Shown in pieces: positions 7,080 to 15,122 of a stretch of DNA of 64,000 nucleotides. The stretch is from Salipiger mangrovisoli (GTDB taxonomy: Bacteria > Pseudomonadota > Alphaproteobacteria > Rhodobacterales > Rhodobacteraceae). Position 1 is the first letter of the stretch, and the number at the start of each line of letters is the position of its first letter. The stretch covers positions 80,595-144,594 of the forward strand of contig NZ_JADFFK010000016.1 of the NCBI RefSeq assembly GCF_015223355.1. The letters run 5' to 3'. Under the pieces are notes generated by a model. It had not been told where the DNA came from. It saw nothing but the letters and a program-made list of their open reading frames with translations, and did not search any database. The position numbers and the translations under genes were made by a program.

Positions 7080-8882
7080 ATGGCTGCATACGAATACGAG
7101 ACGCATGACTATGACGTTGTGGTTGTGGGGGCCGGCGGCGCCGGTCTGCGCGCCACCCTCGGCATGGCAGAGCAGGGCCTGCGTACCGCCTGCGTGACCA
7201 AGGTTTTCCCGACCCGCTCGCACACCGTTGCGGCGCAGGGCGGCATCGCCGCCTCGCTGGCGAACATGGGCCCGGACAACTGGCAGTGGCACATGTACGA
7301 CACGGTGAAGGGGTCCGACTGGCTCGGCGACACCGACGCGATGGAATACCTCGCCCGTTCGGCCCCCGCCGCGGTCTACGAGCTCGAGCACTACGGCGTG
7401 CCCTTCTCGCGCACCGAGGAAGGCAAGATCTACCAGCGCCCCTTCGGCGGCCACACCACCGAGTTCGGTGAAGGCCCCGCCGTGCAGCGCACCTGCGCCG
7501 CGGCCGACCGCACCGGCCACGCCATCCTGCACACGCTCTATGGCCAGTCGCTGAAGAACAACGCCGAGTTCTACATCGAGTATTTCGCCATCGACCTGCT
7601 GATGGAAGACGGCGTCTGCAAGGGCGTGCTGTGCTGGAAGCTCGACGACGGCACCTTCCACGTCTTCAACGCCAAGATGGTCGTGCTGGCCACCGGCGGC
7701 TACGGCCGGGCATACTTCTCGGCCACCTCGGCGCACACCTGCACCGGTGACGGCGGCGGCATGGTGGCCCGTGCGGGTCTGCCGCTGCAGGACATGGAGT
7801 TCGTGCAGTTCCACCCGACCGGCATCTACGGCTCGGGCTGCCTGATCACCGAGGGTGCCCGCGGTGAAGGCGGCTACCTGACCAACAAGGACGGCGAGCG
7901 GTTCATGGAGCGCTATGCGCCCCAGTACAAGGACCTCGCGCCCCGCGACTACGTCTCGCGCTGCATGACCATGGAAATCCGCGACGGCCGCGGCGTGGGC
8001 GAGCATGGCGACCACATCCACCTGAACCTCTCGCACCTGCCCAAGGAAGCGCTCGCCGAGCGTCTGCCGGGCATCTCGGAAAGCGCGAAGATCTTCGCCG
8101 GTGTGGACGTGACCAAAGAGCCGATCCCGGTTCTGCCGACCGTGCACTACAACATGGGCGGCATTCCCACGAACTACTGGGGCGAGGTGCTGAACCCGAC
8201 CGCCGAGAACCAGAATGCCGTCGTTCCGGGCCTGATGGCCGTGGGCGAGGCGGGCTGCGCCTCGGTGCACGGGGCGAACCGCCTTGGCTCGAATTCGCTG
8301 ATCGACCTCGTGGTCTTCGGTCGCGCCGCCGCGATCCGCGCCGGCGAGGTGGTGGACCGTGCGGGGGCCGTGCCGACCGCGCCGAAATCGCAGATCGACA
8401 AGGCCTTCGACCGTTTCGACGGCGTGCGCAACGCTTCGGGCGCGATCCCGACCGCCGATCTGCGGCTCGAGATGCAGCGCACCATGCAGGCTGACGCTGC
8501 GGTGTTCCGCGCCTCCGAGACGCTGAAGGAAGGCAAGGAAAAGATGACCGAGATCGCCGGCAAGATGGGCGACATCAAGGTCACCGACCGCTCGCTGATC
8601 TGGAACTCGGACCTGATGGAAAGCCTCGAGCTGACCAACCTGATGCCGAATGCCATCGCGACCATCGTCGGTGCCGAGGCGCGCCACGAGAGCCGTGGTG
8701 CCCATGCGCACGAAGACTTCGCGAACCGCGATGACGAGAACTGGCGCGTTCACACCATCAGCCGCGTCGAGGGCAACAAGGTCGAACTCAGCTACCGCCC
8801 GGTGGTTGTCGACCCGCTGACCACCGAAGCCGAAGGCGGCATCTCGCTGAAGAAGATCGCGCCCAAGGCGCGGACGTTCTGA
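7080..8882 (+). CDS. sdhA: Succinate dehydrogenase flavoprotein subunit
   Basis: Catalytic subunit of complex II (600 aa), oxidising succinate to fumarate and passing electrons to SdhB. FAD-binding Rossmann motif [14 protein letters not shown] starts near residue 15; the covalent FAD histidine is in [10 protein letters not shown] (His48); the active-site segment [20 protein letters not shown] carries the substrate-binding residues and catalytic arginine region; ANRLGSNSL closes the FAD site. The C-terminus ends PKARTF, usual for SdhA. Its stop overlaps the start of a small lipoprotein gene (TGATG), an insertion between sdhA and sdhB discussed separately. Confidence 0.98.
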   Translation: MAAYEYETHDYDVVVVGAGGAGLRATLGMAEQGLRTACVTKVFPTRSHTVAAQGGIAASLANMGPDNWQWHMYDTVKGSDWLGDTDAMEYLARSAPAAVYELEHYGVPFSRTEEGKIYQRPFGGHTTEFGEGPAVQRTCAAADRTGHAILHTLYGQSLKNNAEFYIEYFAIDLLMEDGVCKGVLCWKLDDGTFHVFNAKMVVLATGGYGRAYFSATSAHTCTGDGGGMVARAGLPLQDMEFVQFHPTGIYGSGCLITEGARGEGGYLTNKDGERFMERYAPQYKDLAPRDYVSRCMTMEIRDGRGVGEHGDHIHLNLSHLPKEALAERLPGISESAKIFAGVDVTKEPIPVLPTVHYNMGGIPTNYWGEVLNPTAENQNAVVPGLMAVGEAGCASVHGANRLGSNSLIDLVVFGRAAAIRAGEVVDRAGAVPTAPKSQIDKAFDRFDGVRNASGAIPTADLRLEMQRTMQADAAVFRASETLKEGKEKMTEIAGKMGDIKVTDRSLIWNSDLMESLELTNLMPNAIATIVGAEARHESRGAHAHEDFANRDDENWRVHTISRVEGNKVELSYRPVVVDPLTTEAEGGISLKKIAPKARTF

Positions 8883-9190
8883 TGCGGATCGCACTCGGCC
8901 TCGTCCTCGTGCTGGCGGCCTGTTCGGTCCAGACGCAAGACCAGATTGCGCGGCAGGCCGCGAAATCCACGGTCGCCCGCGTCGTGGCCGACAAGTATCC
9001 GGGCCTGCCGGTGGAACCGGCGCTGGATTGCGTGATCGACAATGCGTCCTCCACGCAAATCTACGCGCTGGCCGCCGACAGCGTCACCGGGCCGACCGCG
9101 AGCACCGTCGAGGTGGTTTCCGACATCGTCTCGAAGCCCGAGACCCTGACCTGCCTGGCAGCCGAGGGGCTGCCGGCCCTCATCCGATAG
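8882..9190 (+). CDS. Small lipoprotein-like protein encoded between sdhA and sdhB
   Basis: A 102 aa protein with a very short hydrophobic N-terminus ([15 protein letters not shown]) that ends in a plausible lipobox LAAC, so it is probably a lipid-anchored periplasmic protein. The rest is a helical, alanine-rich domain with two further cysteines (LDCVID and LTCLAA) that could pair. Its ATG overlaps the sdhA stop and sdhB starts 9 bases after its stop, so it must be co-transcribed and probably co-translated with complex II. I know similar short proteins at this position in other Rhodobacteraceae but no assigned function. A periplasmic assembly or quality-control role is only a guess. Confidence 0.8.
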   Translation: MRIALGLVLVLAACSVQTQDQIARQAAKSTVARVVADKYPGLPVEPALDCVIDNASSTQIYALAADSVTGPTASTVEVVSDIVSKPETLTCLAAEGLPALIR

Positions 9191-9199
9191 GAGAGCGAC

Positions 9200-9979
9200 A
9201 TGGTTCAATTGACACTTCCCAAGAACTCCAAGATCCGCACCGGCAAGACCTGGCCGAAGCCCGAGGGCGCGACCAACGTGCGGGCGTTCAAGATCTACCG
9301 CTGGAACCCCGATGACGGTGAGAACCCGCGGGTCGACACCTACTTCCTCGACATGGACAAATGCGGTCCGATGGTCCTGGACGCGCTGATCAAGATCAAG
9401 AACGAGATCGACCCGACGCTGACCTTCCGCCGCTCCTGCCGCGAGGGCATCTGCGGTTCCTGCGCGATGAACATCGACGGGATCAACACGCTGGCCTGCA
9501 TCTACGGCCTCGACGAGGTCAAGGGCGACGTGAAGATCTACCCGCTGCCGCACATGCCGGTGGTGAAGGACCTGATCCCCGACCTGACGCATTTCTACGC
9601 GCAGCACGCCTCGATCATGCCCTGGCTGGAGACCAAGACGAACCGTCCCCAGAAAGAATGGCGGCAGTCGATCGAGGACCGCAAGAAGCTCGACGGTCTT
9701 TACGAGTGCGTCATGTGCGCGTCGTGCTCGACCGCCTGCCCGAGCTACTGGTGGAACTCCGACCGCTACCTCGGCCCGGCCGCGCTGCTGCACGCCTACC
9801 GCTGGATCATCGACAGCCGCGACGAAGCGACCGGCGAGCGCCTCGACAACCTCGAGGATCCGTTCAAGCTCTACCGCTGCCACACCATCATGAACTGCGC
9901 CAAGACCTGCCCCAAGGGTCTGAACCCGGCCAAGGCAATTGCGGAAATCAAGCGCATGATGCTGAATCGCCACGTCTGA
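9200..9979 (+). CDS. sdhB: Succinate dehydrogenase iron-sulfur subunit
   Basis: Electron-transfer subunit of complex II (259 aa). Cysteine motifs for all three clusters are visible: [2Fe-2S] in [13 protein letters not shown] plus a later cysteine in NTLACIYG (residues about 79-97), [4Fe-4S] in [15 protein letters not shown] (about 170-184), and [3Fe-4S] in [17 protein letters not shown] (about 227-243). A usual SdhB length. GGAGAG precedes the ATG. Last clear complex II gene; a strong hairpin follows about 25 bases downstream. Confidence 0.98.
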   Translation: MVQLTLPKNSKIRTGKTWPKPEGATNVRAFKIYRWNPDDGENPRVDTYFLDMDKCGPMVLDALIKIKNEIDPTLTFRRSCREGICGSCAMNIDGINTLACIYGLDEVKGDVKIYPLPHMPVVKDLIPDLTHFYAQHASIMPWLETKTNRPQKEWRQSIEDRKKLDGLYECVMCASCSTACPSYWWNSDRYLGPAALLHAYRWIIDSRDEATGERLDNLEDPFKLYRCHTIMNCAKTCPKGLNPAKAIAEIKRMMLNRHV

Positions 9980-10002
9980 TCCGCGCCGCGCGATCTGTTG
10001 CT

Positions 10003-10036
10003 AGCGCCGTCTCCGAAAGGGGGCGGCGCTTTCCGT
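10003..10036 (+). terminator. Terminator of the sdh operon
   Basis: Stem AGCGCCGTCTCC / GGGGGCGGCGCT (10003-10030) with a GAAA loop, one G-U pair, followed by TTCCGTTT. Lies 24 bases after the sdhB stop. Confidence 0.7.
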
Positions 10037-10166
10037 TTCGCGCTGCATGGCCGACGGTTGCGCTGTGCGCAGAGCGTGGTTGCAGGATCGGCGGGTGTGC
10101 CGCGGTGCAGAAAGCCCTATGTAGGGACCCGGACGGGAGGAGATCGAGAGATCAAGGATGGACGCT

Positions 10167-10328
10167 ATGATCAGCACTGCAGCTAAGACCGAGACCACCG
10201 CCCGTGAAGCCCTCGACGCGCTCGAGCAGGCGTTTGCCTACTACCAGCCCGAACCCGTGCTCGTGCATGTCGCACATAAGGATGTGACCGCCGATCTGGG
10301 CACGCTGGACTACTACCGCGCCGCCTGA
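10167..10328 (+). CDS. Conserved small protein of unknown function downstream of sdhB
   Basis: A 53 aa acidic soluble protein starting MISTAAKTETTAREALDALE. An upstream in-frame ATG at 10158 would add MDA; I prefer 10167 because AAGGA lies eight bases before it. The centre, EQAFAYYQPEP, is aromatic-rich, and the end is LDYYRAA. Proteins of this look (TAREALDTLEQAWAYY-type) recur in Rhodobacteraceae genomes, which is why I treat it as real despite its size. No function known to me. It lies beyond the sdh terminator and so probably has its own promoter. Confidence 0.65.
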   Translation: MISTAAKTETTAREALDALEQAFAYYQPEPVLVHVAHKDVTADLGTLDYYRAA

Positions 10329-10411
10329 GGCTGGCCGCCGATGGCAGGATGCGCTAGGGTCCGGCCCATGCGCAACCTCCCCTGCACAGGACCGACCGAT
10401 CGAGGCCCCCG

Positions 10412-10615
10412 GTGATTTTCGCGGGGGTCTTTGTCGTTGCGGTGGTTCTGCTGCTGGTCTTCAATTATCGGCACGGTGACACCCGGCTGTGCCGTTGGCG
10501 CGAGCGCCGAGGCGCAGGGGACAGCACCTGGACCTGCGTGCACTGCGGGGCCACCGCGCAGGGACCGAGGGGCGAGACGCCGCGGGTCTGCCAGCGCACC
10601 GGACACGCGCGCTAA
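10412..10615 (+). CDS. Single-span membrane protein with a cytoplasmic zinc-ribbon-like motif
   Basis: A 67 aa protein starting at GTG with GAGG six bases upstream. One N-terminal transmembrane helix (IFAGVFVVAVVLLLVFNY) is followed by HGDTRLCRWRERRG and a CVHCG knuckle, with a lone cysteine near the C-terminus (PRVCQ). C-x(n)-C-x2-C-x(n)-C suggests a small metal site. Short proteins of the same plan (membrane helix, RRCRWR, C-x2-CG) occur in related genomes. Function unknown. An intergenic hairpin element lies 16 bases downstream. Confidence 0.65.
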   Translation: MIFAGVFVVAVVLLLVFNYRHGDTRLCRWRERRGAGDSTWTCVHCGATAQGPRGETPRVCQRTGHAR

Positions 10616-10631
10616 CCCGGAGCTGGCGTCG

Positions 10632-10690
10632 AGGGGGCTCCGCCCCCGTCCGCTGCGCGGACTCCCCCGGCGTATTTGGAAAGAGAAGAA
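10632..10690 (+). repeat. Dispersed hairpin element, B-type tail
   Basis: GGGGGCTCCGCCCCC hairpin, a second small GC hairpin around TCCGCTGCGCGGA, then CCCCCGGCGTATTTGGAAAG and AGAAGAAG. Same family as the elements near 16.4, 21.1, 21.4, 27.4, 46.9, 51.1 and 63.9 kb. Sits between the zinc-ribbon protein and the DUF1989 gene; the GC hairpin could terminate transcription. Confidence 0.75.
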
Positions 10691-10750
10691 GGGCGGGGCT
10701 TGCGTGCGTTGCGCGCGTGGGGTCATCTGACGGCAAAGAGGAGCCAAGAC

Positions 10751-11596
10751 ATGACCCAAGCCCCCGAAGATGCGGATTCACGCCGCGCGGTTGCGCCGGT
10801 GATCTGCTATCCCACCGACACCCTGCCGGAAGCAGACATGGCGCTCTACGCCGCGGCTCTGGCCGGCGCGGAACTGGTCGAGACCGTGGTGGCCGCGCCG
10901 CGCGATGCCTGCAGCTTTCGGGTGCCGGCGGGCGGCTTTTTCCGCATCCGAAGCGTCGAGGCACCGCAGGTGGGCGATCTCAACCTGTGGAACGCGAACG
11001 ACCTGTCGGAGCGCTTCTACTCGGGCAAGACGCGGGCGTTGCACGGCACCCACCTGAGCACCGGCGAGCGGATGTGGTCTTGCTTCCCGCATCTGCGCCC
11101 GATGGCGACCATCGTCGAAGACAGCCTCGACTGGTATGGGATCGACGAATTCGGCGGGTCGGTGCACGACGTGATCGGCACGCGCTGCGATCCCCACACG
11201 CACCACCTGCTGAGCGGCGCGCAGTACCATCATTGCTGCCACTCCAACCTGACGCGCGCGCTGGCCGAAGCCACGGGGCTTTCCGCCGAGGCGGCGGCGC
11301 GCGAGGTGCATGATGTGCTGAACGTCTTCATGTGCACCGGTTTCACCCGCGACACCGGCCAATACTTCATGAAAGCCAGCCCGGTGCGTCCGGGAGACCA
11401 TCTGACCTTCTTTGCAGAGATCGACCTGCTGGGCGCGTTGAGCGCCTGTCCGGGCGGCGACTGCGGCAGTGAGCACAGCTCGGACGTGGCGCGTTGCGCG
11501 CCGCTGGAGGTGGACATCCTGCGGGCGCCGGACGCGCTTCTGGCGGGTTGGCACGCACCCGCGCGCAATGGCTACGACGGCAGCCACGGGATGTGA
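10751..11596 (+). CDS. DUF1989 family protein (urea carboxylase-associated type)
   Basis: A 281 aa soluble protein of the DUF1989 family, whose best-known members are encoded beside urea carboxylase/allophanate hydrolase (urea amidolyase-associated proteins) and some act as aminomethyltransferase-like or guanidine-pathway enzymes. Recognisable family text: FRVPAGGFFRI, QVGDLNLWNAND, HLSTGERMWSCFPHLRPM, DEFGGSVHDVIGTRCDPHTH and the CHSNLTRAL block, with ACPGGDCG near the C-terminus. Many histidines and cysteines suggest a metal site. No urea or guanidine genes are visible nearby, so its substrate here cannot be inferred. It is convergent with deoD. Confidence 0.85.
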   Translation: MTQAPEDADSRRAVAPVICYPTDTLPEADMALYAAALAGAELVETVVAAPRDACSFRVPAGGFFRIRSVEAPQVGDLNLWNANDLSERFYSGKTRALHGTHLSTGERMWSCFPHLRPMATIVEDSLDWYGIDEFGGSVHDVIGTRCDPHTHHLLSGAQYHHCCHSNLTRALAEATGLSAEAAAREVHDVLNVFMCTGFTRDTGQYFMKASPVRPGDHLTFFAEIDLLGALSACPGGDCGSEHSSDVARCAPLEVDILRAPDALLAGWHAPARNGYDGSHGM

Positions 11597-11619
11597 GGGA
11601 GTGAGCACTTGCAGGGTGA

Positions 11620-11637
11620 GCGGGGCTTCTGCCCCGC
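11620..11637. terminator. Hairpin between convergent DUF1989 and deoD genes
   Basis: Perfect stem GCGGGGC / GCCCCGC with a TTCT loop, 7 bases from the deoD stop. No T-tract on either side, so efficiency is uncertain; it may serve both genes. Confidence 0.45.
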
Positions 11638-11644
11638 CCTCCTG

Positions 11645-12349
11645 TCAGGCGAAGGCGGCTTCGAGCGCGACCTCGACCATCTCGGCGAAGGACCTCTGCC
11701 GGTCTTCGGCCGGCAGCGCCTCGTGGGTGAGGAGGTGGTCCGAGACCGTGAGCACGGCCAGCGCGCGCACCCCGTGGCGGGCGGCGAGGTTGTAGAGCTC
11801 GGCGGCTTCCATTTCGACGCCGAGAATGCCGTGCCGGGTCATGATCTCGTTGAGGTCGGGGCGCTCGTCGTAGAAGACGTCGGCGGAATAGATCCCGCCA
11901 ACATGCGTGGTCGCGCCGATCCGCGCGGCGGCGTCGGCGGCTGCGCGCAACAGGCCGTAGTCGGCACAGGGCGCGAAGTTCAATTCGCGGAAGATCCCGC
12001 GGGAGGGGGTCGACAGGCTGCTTGCCGTCATCGCGAGGATGACATCGCGCACCGCGACGCTTTCCTGCATCGCGCCGCAGGAGCCGATGCGGATCAGGGT
12101 CTTCGCCCCGTAGTCCCGGATCAGCTCGTTGGCGTAGATGGACAGGCTGGGCATCCCCATGCCGGAGCCATGCACGGACACGCGGTGCCCTTTCCAGGAC
12201 CCCGTGAAACCATACATGCCGCGCACCCGGTTGACGCATTCTGCGTTGTCCAGAAACGTTTCCGCCACCCATTCCGCGCGCAGCGGATCTCCGGGCATCA
12301 GCACCGTTTCGGCGATATCGCCGGGTTTTGCTCCGATATGGACCGTCAT
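11645..12349 (-). CDS. deoD: Purine-nucleoside phosphorylase, hexameric DeoD type
   Basis: Phosphorolyses purine (deoxy)nucleosides to base and (deoxy)ribose-1-phosphate in salvage. At 234 aa it has the usual DeoD length. Family features: [11 protein letters not shown] at the N-terminus (phosphate-binding region), [23 protein letters not shown] and [10 protein letters not shown], plus VSDHLL near the C-terminus supplying the catalytic aspartate. The ATG overlaps the stop of an H-NS-like gene (TGATG), so both are made from one message. Confidence 0.95.
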   Translation of the reverse strand: MTVHIGAKPGDIAETVLMPGDPLRAEWVAETFLDNAECVNRVRGMYGFTGSWKGHRVSVHGSGMGMPSLSIYANELIRDYGAKTLIRIGSCGAMQESVAVRDVILAMTASSLSTPSRGIFRELNFAPCADYGLLRAAADAAARIGATTHVGGIYSADVFYDERPDLNEIMTRHGILGVEMEAAELYNLAARHGVRALAVLTVSDHLLTHEALPAEDRQRSFAEMVEVALEAAFA

Positions 12350-12684
12350 CAGAGGGCGAGGTCCTCGATCGACTTGCCGTCTTCGAGCGCGTCAATCACC
12401 CAGTTCGGCTTGCGGCCACGCCCGGTCCAGGTTTGCGCCGGATCCGCCGGATTGGCGTATTTCGGTGCGCCCTTGGAGCCCTTGGTGCCGCCGGCTGCAA
12501 TGATTTCGTCGAGCGAGTATCCGAATTGCTTGGCGACTTGCTCGGCTGCGCGCTTTGCTTCGGCCTTGCGGCGCGCGTCTATTGTAACCAGAGCTTTCTC
12601 TACGTCAGCCTGCAGCTGCTTCAACTCGTCTTTTGACAGGGTATCAAGGTCAATATTCACGATAGTCTCCGTTTTCTGTGCCAT
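12349..12684 (-). CDS. H-NS family nucleoid-associated protein
   Basis: A 111 aa DNA-binding protein of the H-NS/HvrA family. N-terminal helical oligomerisation part ([20 protein letters not shown], then a lysine/alanine-rich helix), flexible linker, and C-terminal AT-hook-like domain with the core [11 protein letters not shown]. HvrA in Rhodobacter regulates photosynthesis and nitrogen genes; paralogues are common, so the target set is unknown. ATG at 12684 preferred over an upstream frame extension that lacks homology-like sequence. Overlaps deoD by TGATG. Confidence 0.9.
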   Translation of the reverse strand: MAQKTETIVNIDLDTLSKDELKQLQADVEKALVTIDARRKAEAKRAAEQVAKQFGYSLDEIIAAGGTKGSKGAPKYANPADPAQTWTGRGRKPNWVIDALEDGKSIEDLAL

Positions 12685-12819
12685 AAAAATTCGGCAATCG
12701 GAGCATTTCTGCAAGGCATGGCTTTGTGTCAATTGAACTTTTCGCGTATTTCCGCTGGCGGCTGTCCACCTGTAACGTGAACAGCCGTATCTTTTTGCAA
12801 CCCATGCGCGGATTGACGC

Positions 12820-14796
12820 TTATTGCGCGGCCGCACGGGCCGGATCGGCAAGGGAGACAATGTCTTTCATGATCTCGTTCAGTTCGAAATCCTTGGGTGT
12901 GTAGACCCTTGCAACTCCCAGTGCTTTCAGCGCCTTGGCATCTTCATCCGGGATGATGCCGCCGACAACGACGGGGATATGCTCCAGGCCTTCGGCATGC
13001 ATCCGCTGCATCATATCCTCGATCAAGGGAATGTGACTGCCGGAGAGAATGGAAAGCCCCACCACATGCGCACCGTTTTTAGCCTGGCCGACTATCTGCT
13101 CCGGGGTCAGGCGGATTCCCTCATATTCTATTTCCATGCCGCAGTCGCGGGCACGAAAGGCGATCTGCTCGGCGCCGTTGGAATGGCCGTCGAGACCGGG
13201 TTTGCCGACCAGAAAGCGCAGGCGGCGCCCAAGCCGGTCACTGACCGCATCCACCGCGGCGCGCAGTTCGTCCAGGCCTTCGGTGCGGTTCGAGACTCCC
13301 TTGGCCACTCCGGTGGGGCCGCGATACTCGCCGTGCACGGCGCGCATCTGATGCGCCCATTCTCCGGTGGTCACCCCGGCTTTTGCGCAGATGATCGAGG
13401 CAGGCATGACATTTGCACCCGAAGCTGCCGCGGCGCGCAATTCGGCGAGCGCCGCTTCAACCGCGGCGGCGTCTCGGGCTAAGCGCCACTGCTCGAGGCG
13501 CGCGATTTGCTCGGCTTCGACCGCGGGGTCCACGAGCATGATGCCGCCGTCTTCGCCAACCAGCGGAGACCGCTCGGCCTCGGTCCATCGATTCACGCCG
13601 ACCACGGTTGTCTCATTGCGCTCGATTCTACCGAGCCGGTCCGCATTCGCATCGACGAGCCGCGATTTCATGTAGTCGATCGCGCCAATGGCGCCGCCCA
13701 TAGAGCCGATATTCGCCAGTTCAGCGCGCGCGCCGTCCTTCAGCGCCGCGACCTTTCGGTCCACCGCCGGATTGCCATCGAACAGGTCGTCGAATTCCAG
13801 AAGGTCGGTCTCGTAGGCGAGGATCTGCTGCATCCGCATCGACCATTGCTGGTCCCAGGGACGTGGCAACCCAAGCGCTTCGTTCCAGGCCGGCAATTGC
13901 ACGGCGCGGGCGCGGGCGTTTTTCGACAGTGTCACTGCCAGCATCTCAATGAGAATACGGTAGACATTGTTTTCCGGCTGTTGCTCGGTCAGACCAAGGC
14001 TGTTGACCTGCACTCCGTAGCGAAAGCGGCGGTATTTCGGATCCGTGACGCCGTAGCGCTCCTGCAGGATTTCATCCCAAAGGTCGACAAAGGCGCGCAT
14101 CTTGCACATTTCTGTAACAAATCGGATGCCGGCATTGACGAAAAAGCTGATGCGTCCGCAGAGCGCGGGGAAATCCTCGGCGGCAACGCGGCCTTTCAAC
14201 TCGTCGAGAACATCGCAGGCTGTCGCAAGGGCAAAGGCCAGTTCCTGTTCGGGCGTCGCGCCGGCCTCCTGCAGGTGGTAGGAGCAGACATTCATCGGAT
14301 TCCACTTGGGAACATGCGTGTAGCAATATTCCGCCACGTCCCCGATCATCTTCAATGACGGTTTCGGCGGGCAGATATAGGTGCCGCGGCTGAGATATTC
14401 CTTGATCAGATCGTTCTGCACGGTGCCCTGCAGCTGCGCGGTGTCGGCTCCCTGTTCCTCGGCCACCGCGATGTAGAGCGCCAGCAGCCAAGGGGCGGTG
14501 GCGTTGATCGTCATCGAGGTGTTCATCTGTTCCAGCGGGATCTGGTCGAAAAGTGCGCGCATGTCGCCCAGGTGGCAGACCGGCACGCCGACCTTGCCGA
14601 CCTCGCCGCGCGCCAGCACGTGGTCGCTGTCGTAGCCGGTCTGCGTCGGCAGATCGAAGGCCACGGACAGGCCGGTCTGCCCCTTGGCGAGGTTCGCCCG
14701 GTAGAGGGCGTTCGAGGCGCTGGCGGTCGAATGGCCGGCATAGGTGCGGATCAGCCAGGGACGGTCGGGCTGGCGCGGGCTGGTGCTGTCTTTCAT
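12820..14796 (-). CDS. ecm: Ethylmalonyl-CoA mutase (B12-dependent)
   Basis: Converts (2R)-ethylmalonyl-CoA to (2S)-methylsuccinyl-CoA, the step that names the EMC pathway; also called MeaA. The 658 aa product has an N-terminal methylmalonyl-CoA-mutase-type barrel (PWLIRTYAGHSTASASN, GLSVAFDLPTQTGYDSDH) and a C-terminal cobalamin domain with the DxHxxG motif in KPGLDGHSNGAEQIA near residue 535, GLSILSGSH, and VVVGGIIP. Starts at ATG with GGGAGG five bases upstream. It is divergent from ccr across about 330 bases. Methylmalonyl-CoA mutase is excluded because those are longer and begin differently. Confidence 0.95.
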   Translation of the reverse strand: MKDSTSPRQPDRPWLIRTYAGHSTASASNALYRANLAKGQTGLSVAFDLPTQTGYDSDHVLARGEVGKVGVPVCHLGDMRALFDQIPLEQMNTSMTINATAPWLLALYIAVAEEQGADTAQLQGTVQNDLIKEYLSRGTYICPPKPSLKMIGDVAEYCYTHVPKWNPMNVCSYHLQEAGATPEQELAFALATACDVLDELKGRVAAEDFPALCGRISFFVNAGIRFVTEMCKMRAFVDLWDEILQERYGVTDPKYRRFRYGVQVNSLGLTEQQPENNVYRILIEMLAVTLSKNARARAVQLPAWNEALGLPRPWDQQWSMRMQQILAYETDLLEFDDLFDGNPAVDRKVAALKDGARAELANIGSMGGAIGAIDYMKSRLVDANADRLGRIERNETTVVGVNRWTEAERSPLVGEDGGIMLVDPAVEAEQIARLEQWRLARDAAAVEAALAELRAAAASGANVMPASIICAKAGVTTGEWAHQMRAVHGEYRGPTGVAKGVSNRTEGLDELRAAVDAVSDRLGRRLRFLVGKPGLDGHSNGAEQIAFRARDCGMEIEYEGIRLTPEQIVGQAKNGAHVVGLSILSGSHIPLIEDMMQRMHAEGLEHIPVVVGGIIPDEDAKALKALGVARVYTPKDFELNEIMKDIVSLADPARAAAQ

Positions 14797-15122
14797 GTCA
14801 TCCTCCCTCGGACGGCGCGATTCTTGCGAGCAATCATCTTGCGATTGGATGTGGATAGGAGAAATAAAATGTCTCGTCAATTCGCCGCATCGCGGCGGGC
14901 GCGCGTGGCTGCAGTGCAGCGGGCGCAGGTTCGTCCGGATCCCACTATACATGCGTTTGACTGGCTGGGCGCTGAATTTTTCTGCATCCGCGAAGTTATA
15001 AAATTTCTCAGGTGTCGCGGTTAGAGTTGCAATATTGCGCGATGGATTGTATTCCGATGGGGAGGAGCCCCGCGATTCTGCACTGCGGCGCGGGCGATGC
15101 AGGAGTGAGGAAGGAGGCCATG
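14797..15122. other. Divergent intergenic region between ecm and ccr
   Basis: Both genes must be transcribed outward from these 326 bases. I see no riboswitch-like B12 box. A TTGACT hexamer at 14957 has no well-spaced partner. The one clear symmetric element is at 15029-15038 (listed separately). AT content is locally raised around 14976-15010. No open frame with a ribosome binding site. Confidence 0.6.
15029..15038. promoter_or_regulatory. Palindrome GCAATATTGC upstream of ccr
   Basis: Perfect 10-base palindrome within TTGCAATATTGCGC, about 85 bases before the ccr start. It resembles the TTGCAA-type half-sites bound by ScfR/RamB-type short-chain acyl-CoA regulators such as PccR of R. sphaeroides (TTTGCAAA-N4-TTTGCAAA), but the spacing differs. 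Only a candidate. Confidence 0.35.

Noticed and set aside
6627..8894. A 755-codon minus-strand open frame over sdhD/sdhA
   Set aside because: Shadow of sdhA; no start signal and no recognisable protein.
14797..15122. B12 riboswitch before ecm or ccr
   Set aside because: No B12-box or conserved multi-stem pattern could be recognised.
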